A stretch of DNA of 59,683 nt from Acidobacteria bacterium UBA2999. GTDB taxonomy: Bacteria; Acidobacteriota; Vicinamibacteria; Vicinamibacterales; UBA2999. Each line of letters opens with the position of its first letter. The stretch's first letter is position 1. Below the pieces are notes generated by a model. The model saw only the letters and a program-made list of their open reading frames with translations, did not search any database and had not been told where the DNA came from. The stretch covers positions 1-59,683 of the forward strand of contig DDZV01000002.1 in the NCBI GenBank assembly GCA_002346475.1. Reading direction: 5' to 3'. Below are positions 18,301-26,470 of this stretch, piece by piece. Made by a program: the position numbers and the translations under genes.

Positions 18301-18587
18301 AGTGCGGTCTGTCCTCCGACAGTTGGTAACAATGCATCTGGACGTTCTTTCTTGATAATTTGGCTAACTAAATCAACTGTTAGAGGCTCAACGTAAGTGC
18401 GATCTGCTAGTTCTGGGTCAGTCATAATCGTTGCGGGATTACTGTTAACCAGAATGACTCTTAAGCCTTCAGAGCGAAGCGCTTTGCATGCCTGAGTACC
18501 TGAATAATCAAACTCACATGCCTGGCCAATAACAATTGGTCCGGAACCTATCACAAGAACACTTTTAATATCGGCTCTCTTTGGCAT
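15336..18587 (-). CDS. carB: carbamoyl-phosphate synthase large subunit
   Basis: Makes carbamoyl phosphate from bicarbonate, ammonia delivered by CarA, and two ATP, feeding pyrimidine and arginine synthesis. The 1083 residues contain two ATP-grasp halves. The first begins [23 protein letters not shown] and carries [20 protein letters not shown]. The second begins [21 protein letters not shown] and carries [18 protein letters not shown]. A C-terminal MGS-like allosteric domain includes VINTPLG. The start is ATG. It lies 49 bases downstream of carA, with an AT-rich palindrome in the gap. Confidence 0.98.
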   Translation of the reverse strand: [1083 protein letters not shown]

Positions 18588-18610
18588 GCTTATGAGTAAA
18601 TCATTAAAGT

Positions 18611-18633
18611 TTTTAAAAAATATTTTTTGAAAA
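18611..18633. repeat. AT-rich palindrome between carA and carB
   Basis: A central perfect palindrome, A6-TA-T6 (14 bases), is flanked by T4 and GA4, giving a near-symmetrical 23-base element in the 49-base carA-carB gap. It could form a weak hairpin affecting the relative expression of the two subunits, or may simply reflect an AT-rich gap. Confidence 0.35.
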
Positions 18634-18636
18634 TCA

Positions 18637-19773
18637 CTACTTGCTCATCGCTTTAAGAAAATCACCAAACAAATAATCTGCATCGTGTGGACCAGGCGAT
18701 GCCTCAGGATGATATTGCACTGAAAATACAGGCTTGGAAGTGTGGCGGAATCCCTCAACTGTGCCGTCATATAGATTCAAGTGAGTAACAGCTATGTTTG
18801 AAGGCAAAGAGTCTGGATCAACTGCAAACCCATGGTTCTGAGATGTAATTTGAATTTTTCCAGACTTGAGGTCTTTTACTGGGTGATTTGAGCCACGGTG
18901 TCCAAATTTTAGCTTAAATGTTTGACCACCAGAGGCTAACCCAAGAATCTGATGACCAAGGCAAATACCAAAGACTGGCCTGTCTGATTTTAATAATGTA
19001 CGCACGTTTTCTATGGCATAAGGCACTGCAGCTGGATCTCCAGGACCGTTACTTAAAAAAATCCCATCAGGGTTGATAGACAGCAAGTCTTCCGCTGAAG
19101 CCGTCGCAGGAAAAACACGTACTTCGCACCCATATGTTGTAAGCCTTCGAAGGATGTTGTATTTAATCCCAAAGTCGTAAGCCGCTACACGTCTTGGTTT
19201 TCTTGCACGGGTTTCTGGCTTTATTCCAAAAGAGACGTTTTCAATCTCACCGTGATTTTGTCCTAGCTCAGACCACTCGTAAGGGGCTTCGCAGGTAACT
19301 CCACGAACAAGGTCTGTGCCCTCCATTTGAGGTATCTCTTTGGCACGTCCGACTAACTCCGAAGGATCAGCGTTTCCTGTAGCAATTACTCCTCGCATAA
19401 CTCCAGCAACCCGAAGAACGCGAGTTAGAGCACGGGTGTCAATGTCTGCAATTGCTACAATGTTGTGTTGAACAAAGTAGTCCTGAAGAGTGCTCTGAGC
19501 TCTCCAGTTGCTAGAAATAGGAGAAGCCTCTCTGACAATAAAACCCGCTACTCTCGGTGCTACAGACTCTTCGTCTGCAGGAGACACTCCATAATTTCCA
19601 ATTTGCGGCGCCGTCATCGTAACTAGCTGTCCGGCGTAAGAGGGATCTGTTAATACTTCCTGGTAACCTGTCATGCTAGTGTTGAAGACAACTTCGCCTG
19701 AGGCTACCCCCTTGGCGCCAACAGCAATGCCCTTGTACCAGGTTCCGTCTTCAAGCGCGAGAATTGCATTCAT
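18637..19773 (-). CDS. carA: carbamoyl-phosphate synthase small subunit
   Basis: Glutamine amidotransferase subunit that hydrolyses glutamine and channels ammonia to CarB. The N-terminal domain has LEDGTWYKG, FNTSMTGYQEVLTDPSY and ADIDTRALTR. The class I amidotransferase domain has the nucleophile elbow GICLGHQILGLA, and the catalytic His-Glu pair in VQYHPEASPGP. At 378 residues it is of normal length. The start is ATG. It is first in the carAB pair and divergent from bshC. I found no obvious pyrimidine attenuator in the leader. Confidence 0.98.
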   Translation of the reverse strand: MNAILALEDGTWYKGIAVGAKGVASGEVVFNTSMTGYQEVLTDPSYAGQLVTMTAPQIGNYGVSPADEESVAPRVAGFIVREASPISSNWRAQSTLQDYFVQHNIVAIADIDTRALTRVLRVAGVMRGVIATGNADPSELVGRAKEIPQMEGTDLVRGVTCEAPYEWSELGQNHGEIENVSFGIKPETRARKPRRVAAYDFGIKYNILRRLTTYGCEVRVFPATASAEDLLSINPDGIFLSNGPGDPAAVPYAIENVRTLLKSDRPVFGICLGHQILGLASGGQTFKLKFGHRGSNHPVKDLKSGKIQITSQNHGFAVDPDSLPSNIAVTHLNLYDGTVEGFRHTSKPVFSVQYHPEASPGPHDADYLFGDFLKAMSK

Positions 19774-19916
19774 AGCTGATTATTCAAATTAATAAATAAT
19801 TAAACCTGTTTTAACACAAGCTACTAAACACTTCGATCTTGACAGCATTAGCGAGGCTCTGCAACAGTACCTTAACCATAAAGATTTACAAAAACTTAGA
19901 TTCGAAACCTAGAAGA

Positions 19917-21536
19917 ATGTCGACCCCTATTGACATACATCGTTTCCCTTGGATTAAAGCTCTTTCAGTTGACTACTCCTCTGCATATACACGTCTGGCT
20001 GAATTTTTTCCTGGCAACCCTGCTGACGAAGAAACCTGGGTAAAAGCTCTTTCTAATACGAAAAATTTTAAGCGACAGAGAAAGCAACTAGTCGAATTGC
20101 TCACGGTACAACAAAAACGTCGAGAGGCGCCAAAAGAAGCCCTCCTTGCGACACAGAAGCTCAAGGACAAAGAAACCGTGGCAGTTGTAACAGGCCAGCA
20201 GGCAGGGCTCTTTGGTGGCCCGCTTTACACTCTTCTTAAAGCTATTACCACTATTCAGCTTTCCAGGCATCTTTCAAATAAATTTAATATTGTTGCAGTG
20301 CCTGTGTTTTGGATTCATTCTGAAGACCACGACTGGAATGAAATAAGAACTTTCCAATTATTAAACTCTGAATTTGAACTAAAAAAAATATCTCTAAGTG
20401 ATAGACCAGGAGACAGCGATCGCGCCGCCGGATCAATTATTCTCGGAAAAGAAACCAGTGAGGCCCTCAGCGCTCTTGAGAAGGCCCTTCCTGTCACTGA
20501 ATTTACAGAAAACCTCATTGCGAATCTTAAAAAAGCGTACCGTCAAGAAGCCACTATGGGGGAGGCTTTCGGAAGGCTTCTAGAGAACATCCTTGGCCGC
20601 CGTGGCTTGGTGGTTTACGACTCTTCAGACCCTGCATCAAAGCCACTGGTAGCAAAAATTTTTACTGATGAGATTAAAAACGCTGGGCAAACGAACTATT
20701 TAGTGAAAGAGGCTGGAAAACTACTTGAGGCTAAAGGCTACCACTCGCAAGCAACACCGACTGAAGGAAATCTTGCGCTTTTCTTTCTTGACAAAAAACG
20801 TTTACAAATCCGCCATAAAAAGGGTGACTACTTCTTTGGTGATAAAAAAGAAACCCTCAAGTCTTTAAGTGAGCTGGCCAGGCAACAACCAGAGTTGTTT
20901 AGTCCGAATGTTTTGCTTCGACCAATAGTGCAAGATGCTATATTTCCAACAGTGTGTTATGTGGCTGGTCCAGGCGAGCTAGCCTACCTTGCCCAGCTAG
21001 GCAGCACCTACAAATCATTTGAAGTTCCGATGCCGGTAATATACCAACGGGCTTCTGCTACTTTGATTGATGCGAATACAAGACGTTTTATAGACAGATA
21101 TAAAATTCCAATAGAACAACTTCAAGCCGACGATGAGAAAGCTCTTAATAATTTGATTGCCAACCTACTGCCAGTCTCTGTCGAGAACACTTTTCAGGAA
21201 ACTACAGATTCAATAAATCATTCTTTCGAAACACTTACTAGAAACCTCTCGGTGATAGACAGTACGCTTGAGGGTGCATCGCATTCAACGTTAAAGCGTA
21301 TACAAGACAACTTAAATAAACTTCGTGGAAAAACAACCCAGGCTTCTAAACGTAAAAACGAAGTATTGCACCGTCAATTTTTGCATGCTAAAAATCAAAT
21401 TTTTCCGGGAGGTAAGCCGCAAGAACGAAACCTTGGATTCATTTATTTCCTTAATCGATACGGTCCATCACTAATCGACAGGCTGAATGAAGCTTTAACG
21501 CTTGATACGGAAAAGCACTGGATTCTAACACCGTAA
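19917..21536 (+). CDS. bshC: bacillithiol biosynthesis cysteine-adding enzyme BshC
   Basis: BshC attaches cysteine to glucosamine-malate, the last step of bacillithiol synthesis. The hallmark VTGQQAGLFGGPLYTLLKAIT lies in the N-terminal third, followed by VFWIHSEDHDWNEI and later FPTVCYVAGPGELAYLAQL. The C-terminal part is a predicted coiled coil. I take the ATG at 19917 (MSTPIDIHRFPW), preceded by AGAAG, giving 539 residues, the family length; the open frame from 19839 adds 26 atypical residues. bshA and bshB are not in the window. It is divergent from carA and converges with the xdhC-like gene. Confidence 0.93.
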   Translation: MSTPIDIHRFPWIKALSVDYSSAYTRLAEFFPGNPADEETWVKALSNTKNFKRQRKQLVELLTVQQKRREAPKEALLATQKLKDKETVAVVTGQQAGLFGGPLYTLLKAITTIQLSRHLSNKFNIVAVPVFWIHSEDHDWNEIRTFQLLNSEFELKKISLSDRPGDSDRAAGSIILGKETSEALSALEKALPVTEFTENLIANLKKAYRQEATMGEAFGRLLENILGRRGLVVYDSSDPASKPLVAKIFTDEIKNAGQTNYLVKEAGKLLEAKGYHSQATPTEGNLALFFLDKKRLQIRHKKGDYFFGDKKETLKSLSELARQQPELFSPNVLLRPIVQDAIFPTVCYVAGPGELAYLAQLGSTYKSFEVPMPVIYQRASATLIDANTRRFIDRYKIPIEQLQADDEKALNNLIANLLPVSVENTFQETTDSINHSFETLTRNLSVIDSTLEGASHSTLKRIQDNLNKLRGKTTQASKRKNEVLHRQFLHAKNQIFPGGKPQERNLGFIYFLNRYGPSLIDRLNEALTLDTEKHWILTP

Positions 21537-21565
21537 AGATCTTTTGAGGCTGAAAGGTTGGAAGC

Positions 21566-22393
21566 TTAGGCCTTGCTGCTCCAGTTAAGGCTCCCCACAA
21601 TATTCTCTGCAGCTGAGACTTTGCCATGTTTTACTGCCACTAGTTCAGCAAGGATGCTGACAGCTATTTCCTGTGGAGTTATTGCGCCAATATCAAGACC
21701 TATAGGGGCATGGACGCGCGAAAGTGAATCTGAACTTAGGCCTTCAGAAACAAGAACGTCGAAGATCCTTCTAACTTTTGCTCTGCTTCCGATTAAGCCA
21801 AGGTATCGCAGTTGGTAAGGGGTTAATATCCTGAGAACCTCAAGATCGTGTGTATGACCACGCGTAACAATTACAGCGTACGCAGTAGGAGGAAGTTCGT
21901 GTTGCTCAAGCCAGGAAGGAATGTCATCCACAAGAACCTCTATGCCTTTAGGAAACCGTTCGCTGTTGGCAAACTTAACTCGGTCGTCAATAACATGAAC
22001 GCTAAAACCTGTCTCATAAGCCATTAGAGCCAGGCTAAACCCGACATGTCCTGCGCCAAAAACATACAGCTCTGGAGCTGGTTCAACAGGCTCAATAAAC
22101 ACTTCCATCTGGCCACCACAAATTAAGCCAGACTCTTCAGCAAAGTCGTCACTTAACTCGTATTTCTCTATTACTGGCTGCCTAGTTCTCAAGGCCTCTC
22201 TAGCTTTTTTGAAAGCATCATTCTCATAGCACCCGCCGCCAATGGTCCCAACGGTTCGTCCGTCGGCATATACCAGCATCTTTGCCCCTACGCGCTGCGG
22301 AGTAGATCCGCTAGATGCCGTTATCGTAACAAGGGCAACTTCCTCTCCACGTCTGAGAGCCACGGCTAAAGCTTCGAAGACCTCTTGGTTCAT
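21566..22393 (-). CDS. XdhC/CoxI family protein
   Basis: XdhC-family proteins help mature molybdenum hydroxylases by delivering or sulfurating the molybdenum cofactor. The 275-residue product has the N-terminal XdhC domain (TASSGSTPQRVGAKMLV, GTIGGGCYENDA, LICGGQMEVFIEP) and a C-terminal Rossmann-like domain (LYVFGAGHVGFSLALMA, VIVTRGHTHDLEVL, YLGLIGSRAKVRRIF). No molybdenum hydroxylase genes lie nearby, so the client is unknown. The start is ATG, divergent from grpE with a 95-base gap. Confidence 0.9.
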   Translation of the reverse strand: MNQEVFEALAVALRRGEEVALVTITASSGSTPQRVGAKMLVYADGRTVGTIGGGCYENDAFKKAREALRTRQPVIEKYELSDDFAEESGLICGGQMEVFIEPVEPAPELYVFGAGHVGFSLALMAYETGFSVHVIDDRVKFANSERFPKGIEVLVDDIPSWLEQHELPPTAYAVIVTRGHTHDLEVLRILTPYQLRYLGLIGSRAKVRRIFDVLVSEGLSSDSLSRVHAPIGLDIGAITPQEIAVSILAELVAVKHGKVSAAENIVGSLNWSSKA

Positions 22394-22400
22394 AGGTAAA

Positions 22401-22429
22401 TTATATGGTGGCCTGACGTTTAGTATAAT
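22401..22429 (+). promoter_or_regulatory. possible sigma70-type promoter upstream of grpE
   Basis: A perfect TATAAT lies at 22424-22429, with a weak TTATAT at 22401-22406 after a 17-base spacer, about 60 bases before the grpE ATG. No CIRCE repeat and no sigma32-like box were found in this gap. Confidence 0.4.
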
Positions 22430-22488
22430 GAAACCTAGTTCTATTTAACTGTGGATGAATAGTTTCTTGTTAATTAATAGTCAGTAAA

Positions 22489-23085
22489 ATGCCTGATAAG
22501 CAACCTGAAGAGGCGAATCCGGACAACGTTGAAGAATCTGGAGAACTTCCAGAAGAGAGTCCTATTTCAGCCGAAACAACAGAGAAAGCTTCCGATCAGA
22601 ACGACCCTCCAAAAGAAATGGAGATCTCTTCCGAAGCAATGCTCACAGAGGTGCGCAAGGAAAAGGAAGAACTGTACGATCAGCTACTCCGTAGCACTGC
22701 TGAATTTGAAAACTACCGGAAGCGCATTGAACGAGAACGTCGAGAAAGATCAGCTCTTGCAGCTACTGACATAATGTTGGAGTTGCTAGCTGTAATAGAT
22801 GACCTTGAGCGAGCTATTCATGCACCAGCTGAAAACAATGCCGAAACATATCGTCAGGGGGTAGAACTTATACTGCGACAAATGTTAGAACTTCTTCGCA
22901 AGCGAGATGTAAAACCAATCGAAGCACTCGGTGTCGATTTCGATCCAAACTACCATGAGGCTGTGGTGCATGAACCCTCTACCGACCATAAAGATGGCGA
23001 AGTGATAGAAGAATTGAGACGCGGCTATACAATTGGCGGGCGCCTTCTAAGACCATCCATGGTAAAAGTGGCAAAATCATCGTGA
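22489..23085 (+). CDS. grpE: nucleotide exchange factor GrpE
   Basis: GrpE releases ADP from DnaK. The acidic, low-complexity N-terminus (about residues 1-50) is followed by the long dimerisation helix with LLRSTAEFENYRKRIERER. The C-terminal beta wing has GVDFDPNYHEAVVHEPS and IIGGRLLRPSMVKV-type sequence (here YTIGGRLLRPSMVKVAKSS). The ATG start is not preceded by a strong ribosome binding site. The stop overlaps the dnaJ start by four bases (GTGA). dnaK and hrcA are absent from the window, so this is a split arrangement of the heat-shock genes. Confidence 0.95.
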   Translation: MPDKQPEEANPDNVEESGELPEESPISAETTEKASDQNDPPKEMEISSEAMLTEVRKEKEELYDQLLRSTAEFENYRKRIERERRERSALAATDIMLELLAVIDDLERAIHAPAENNAETYRQGVELILRQMLELLRKRDVKPIEALGVDFDPNYHEAVVHEPSTDHKDGEVIEELRRGYTIGGRLLRPSMVKVAKSS

Positions 23086-24227
23086 CTAAACGTGATTACT
23101 ATGAAGTGCTTGATATTCCAAAGGGCTCTAGCGACCAAGACATTAAAAGTGCCTACCGGAAACTCGCATTAAAGTACCACCCAGACAGAAACCAAGGAAG
23201 CAAGGACGCTGAAGAAAAATTTAAAGAAGCCGCAGAGGCTTACGCGGTTCTTGCAGACCCAGACAAAAAACGTGTTTACGATCGATTCGGCCACTCTGGC
23301 TTAGGTTCAGCTGCTACTGGAGGCTCTGGATTTGATCCGTCAGTCTTTACTGGTTTTGAAGATATTCTTGGAGGCCTCGGAGATGTTTTTGGTTTTGAGG
23401 GTGCCTTCGGCGCTAGAGGAAGAGGTGGTCAAGCTCGTGGCGCTGACCTTAGATATGACCTAGAAATCACATTTAAAGAATCTGCTAACGGAACAGAGAC
23501 CTCTATCCAAATTCCAAGACAAGAGCAGTGCGATAACTGTCATGGGACAGGGGCTGCGCCAGGTTCTAAGCCAAAAACCTGCACACAGTGCCAGGGTCAC
23601 GGCCAGGTTAGATATCAGCAGGGCTTTTTTACTGTTGCTCGCACTTGTAGCAATTGCCGCGGTCTTGGTTCAATTATCACTTCACCGTGCCAAGATTGTC
23701 GTGGGGATGGTCGAATACAAAAAGAACGAAAGATAAAAGTAAAGATTCCTCCTGGCATTGCTACAGGACAGAGACTTAGACTCGGCGGTGAAGGTGAAGG
23801 CGGAGCTGGAGGTGGTCCGTCTGGAGACCTTTATGTTGTCATTTATGTGCAAGATCATCAATTTTTTCAACGTGAGGGGGACGATCTCTTCTGCGAAGTT
23901 CCTGTTAGCTTTCCAACTGCAACGTTAGGTGGAGAAATAACTGTTCCCACCCTAGAGGGAACCGAATCGATAAAAATTCCTGAAGCCACACAAGCCGGGG
24001 CAACTTTTCGCTTAAAAGGCCAGGGCATTAAAAATGTTAATGGACGAGGACTTGGAGATCTGTTCATTAAGATTCGAATCGATATTCCGAAAACAATTAC
24101 TAGTGAACAACGAAAGCATCTAGAAAAATTCGCCGCTTCTCTTCCTAAAGACCAATTCGAACCTACTCCTAGTTCAAACCAGGAGGGCAAAGGATTGTTT
24201 GATCGAGTTAAGGGAATTTTCGGCTAG
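23082..24227 (+). CDS. dnaJ: chaperone DnaJ
   Basis: Co-chaperone that delivers substrates to DnaK and stimulates its ATPase. The J domain is at the N-terminus (DYYEVLDIPKGSS, with HPD in KYHPDRN). A Gly/Phe-rich linker follows (about residues 75-125). Next are four CxxCxGxG zinc repeats (CDNCHGTG, CTQCQGHG, CSNCRGLG, CQDCRGDG) and the C-terminal substrate-binding domain. At 381 residues it is a full-length type I DnaJ. The start is GTG, overlapping grpE by four bases, and prmA begins three bases after its stop. Confidence 0.97.
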   Translation: MTKRDYYEVLDIPKGSSDQDIKSAYRKLALKYHPDRNQGSKDAEEKFKEAAEAYAVLADPDKKRVYDRFGHSGLGSAATGGSGFDPSVFTGFEDILGGLGDVFGFEGAFGARGRGGQARGADLRYDLEITFKESANGTETSIQIPRQEQCDNCHGTGAAPGSKPKTCTQCQGHGQVRYQQGFFTVARTCSNCRGLGSIITSPCQDCRGDGRIQKERKIKVKIPPGIATGQRLRLGGEGEGGAGGGPSGDLYVVIYVQDHQFFQREGDDLFCEVPVSFPTATLGGEITVPTLEGTESIKIPEATQAGATFRLKGQGIKNVNGRGLGDLFIKIRIDIPKTITSEQRKHLEKFAASLPKDQFEPTPSSNQEGKGLFDRVKGIFG

Positions 24228-24229
24228 CC

Positions 24230-25102
24230 ATGCGTCGGTGGCCGGCGCTTGAACTTCAAATCATAAAAACAAAGTCGTTAGAAATTCTCCCTGGAATTCT
24301 AATGGACTTCCAAGTCACTGCCATCGAAGAGAAGGGCCACCCGAGCTTACTAAGCTCCTGGCGAATATGTTTTTATGATGAGCTTTCTCGAGACAAAGCA
24401 ATGCAGGCTATAAGTAATTACCCTTCCATTAAAATACTCAAAATCTCTTCTCTAACAATTAATGACAATGACTGGGCGATAAAATCACAGGATGGCCTTC
24501 GTGCTATACGAATTGGAAATGTTATCCTTGCGCCACCTTGGGATGTGCCTCTTAACCCAAGATCTGTTAAAAGCTGTAATTTATATCCGGGAACCAAAGA
24601 TCCGCTTGTAATAATTATCGAGCCATCGATGGGATTTGGGACAGGCCACCACCCAACAACACGTCTTAGTTTGTGGGGATTGCAGCAACTTGACTTGCAC
24701 GGACAAACGTTGATTGATATTGGGACAGGCTCTGGAGTACTAGCACTCTCAGCTGCTTGCCTAGGCGCAGATCGCGTTGTCGCTATTGATAACGACTTAG
24801 ATGCAATCCTTGCTGCCAAAAAAAACCTTGCCCTGGCAAGAATTTCTAAAGTGACGTTTCTAAATACAGATCTTGAAAACGCAGTTTTTCTTCAGAAAAA
24901 TTTCCTCGTCTCGAATCTAAGTGCCGATCTCTTGATCCGAAAATCAAAAAAAATAGAAGCTCTTGGAAAAGAAAAACTCATCCTTAGTGGCTTTACTGTA
25001 TCTGAAGAAGCGGCAATTCTTTTAGCTTTCCCTTCTTGGAAATTGCAATATCGAAAAAAAGAAGATGGATGGGTTGGCATTGTTTTGACTAGAAATTTTT
25101 AA
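24230..25102 (+). CDS. prmA: ribosomal protein L11 methyltransferase
   Basis: SAM-dependent enzyme that trimethylates ribosomal protein L11. The typical EPSMGFGTGHHPTTRLSL motif and the SAM-binding LIDIGTGSGVLALSAA are present, followed by ADRVVAIDNDLDA. The catalytic NPP-type site of other methyltransferases is replaced, as usual in PrmA, by a looser motif (VSNLSADLL). The 290 residues are of normal length. The N-terminal L11-binding region is divergent, as is common. It is three bases downstream of dnaJ and belongs to the grpE-dnaJ-prmA unit. Confidence 0.9.
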   Translation: MRRWPALELQIIKTKSLEILPGILMDFQVTAIEEKGHPSLLSSWRICFYDELSRDKAMQAISNYPSIKILKISSLTINDNDWAIKSQDGLRAIRIGNVILAPPWDVPLNPRSVKSCNLYPGTKDPLVIIIEPSMGFGTGHHPTTRLSLWGLQQLDLHGQTLIDIGTGSGVLALSAACLGADRVVAIDNDLDAILAAKKNLALARISKVTFLNTDLENAVFLQKNFLVSNLSADLLIRKSKKIEALGKEKLILSGFTVSEEAAILLAFPSWKLQYRKKEDGWVGIVLTRNF

Positions 25103-25131
25103 GGACCTTGATAATTCTGGAGACTGCGATC

Positions 25132-26469
25132 ATGAAATGGGAAAAATTTATTCTAGGAATATTCATCGCTCTTGCGATCCCAACGACCACAGCTTTAGCA
25201 GAACGACTCGAATATCCGCCAGAAGAGTTCTTAGCCAGACGAGAGCTTCTAGCAAGAAATGTCGATGGCGGGCTCTTGATAATGTTTAGTTCAACATTAC
25301 CGACTCCAGGCATTCGTTTTAGACAAGATCACGATTTTTTTTATTTGACTGGGAACGAGTCCTTAAACGCAGTGCTTGTCATGGATTTGTCTAATGGGGA
25401 CTCCCATCTTTTTTTACCAAAACTGAGTGCTTCCGAGATCAAGTATGAAGGCAACAACTGGCTTAACGAAACTGACCCAGCACGTAAACGAGGATTCAAA
25501 ACAATTCAATCTCTTGAAGAACTGCATAACTTTTTAGCACAAAGCCGACGAGTTTCCGGAACTGAGGTGTTGTGGACAAGACTGTCCGAACCTGATTTTA
25601 TAAATCAGAGCAGGTTTGACACTGCTCTCAAAATAGCTCGGCGACAATCAAATCCATTCGCACATTATCCAACAGAGGATGCGGCTAGAATCGTAACTAT
25701 CCGAGAGCAATTCCCCTACTACAAACTGCAAGACATCTCTCCTGATCTAGATCGTCTCAGACTGATTAAAACTGAACGAGAAATTGAACGACTCACAAAG
25801 AATGGACGTATTAGTGCAGAGGCAATTAATCGTGCAATTGTTGCTACCGCTCCGGGAAAGTTTGAGTACGAGCTTGAGGCAGAAGCTACCTATTGGCTCT
25901 TTAAGCACGGACTGCAAGCTTCCGCCTATCCTGCAATAGTTGGTTCAGGGCCAAATGGAAATCAGTGGCACTACGAAGACAATGGCCGACAAATGAAAGG
26001 GGGCGAACTCGTTGTTATGGACTACGGCGGTGCGTTAGATTACTTAACTATCGACATTACAAGAACCTGGCCTGTCTCTGGTGTTTTTACTAGCGCCCAG
26101 GAAAAAGCGTACAGATGTGTTTTAGAGGCACAGAAAGCTATGATTCAAGCAATTCGTCCCGGTGTCACTCACAAAGAATTACGAAGTGTGGGAGAACGCA
26201 TTTATGAGTCGTACGGTTTTGGTAAAAACAAATCAACAGCTTTCATTGGTCATTATGTTGGAATGTCTGTACATGACGTGGGCCCTTGGGGCCTGCCCTT
26301 TAAAGCTGGAATGGTTATCGCCTTGGAACCACTTCTTGACCTTCCTGACGATCAAATTCACGTGAGAATTGAGGATACAATTCTTATTACCAATGATGGC
26401 TCAAAAGTATTAACAAGTACTGTTCCAAAAGAAATTAATGACGTGCTCAAACTCTTAAACAGTAACTAA
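25132..26469 (+). CDS. secreted M24 family Xaa-Pro aminopeptidase
   Basis: Dimetal aminopeptidase of the PepP type, releasing N-terminal residues before proline. From the ATG at 25132 (GGAG ten bases upstream), residues 1 to about 23 form a signal peptide ending PTTTALA, so the enzyme is probably periplasmic, unlike cytosolic PepP. An N-terminal creatinase-like domain contains LITMFS-like strand and RFRQDHDFFYLTG. The catalytic domain shows the five metal ligands: two Asp in MDYGGALDYLTIDITRTW, His in GHYVGMSVHDVG, and Glu in ALEPLLDL and RIEDTILI. It lies about 30 bases after prmA and converges with rsmE. Confidence 0.93.
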   Translation: MKWEKFILGIFIALAIPTTTALAERLEYPPEEFLARRELLARNVDGGLLIMFSSTLPTPGIRFRQDHDFFYLTGNESLNAVLVMDLSNGDSHLFLPKLSASEIKYEGNNWLNETDPARKRGFKTIQSLEELHNFLAQSRRVSGTEVLWTRLSEPDFINQSRFDTALKIARRQSNPFAHYPTEDAARIVTIREQFPYYKLQDISPDLDRLRLIKTEREIERLTKNGRISAEAINRAIVATAPGKFEYELEAEATYWLFKHGLQASAYPAIVGSGPNGNQWHYEDNGRQMKGGELVVMDYGGALDYLTIDITRTWPVSGVFTSAQEKAYRCVLEAQKAMIQAIRPGVTHKELRSVGERIYESYGFGKNKSTAFIGHYVGMSVHDVGPWGLPFKAGMVIALEPLLDLPDDQIHVRIEDTILITNDGSKVLTSTVPKEINDVLKLLNSN

Positions 26470-26470
26470 A

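Noticed and set aside
19774..19916. Pyrimidine attenuator or PyrR site before carA
   Set aside because: No hairpin with T-tract or PyrR-like anti-antiterminator is visible; the leader is short and AT-rich. A TTGACA at 19839 lacks a matching -10.
22394..22488. CIRCE-type HrcA repeat or sigma32 promoter before grpE
   Set aside because: No TTAGCACTC-N9-GAGTGCTAA arrangement or CCCCAT-type -10 box was found in the gap.
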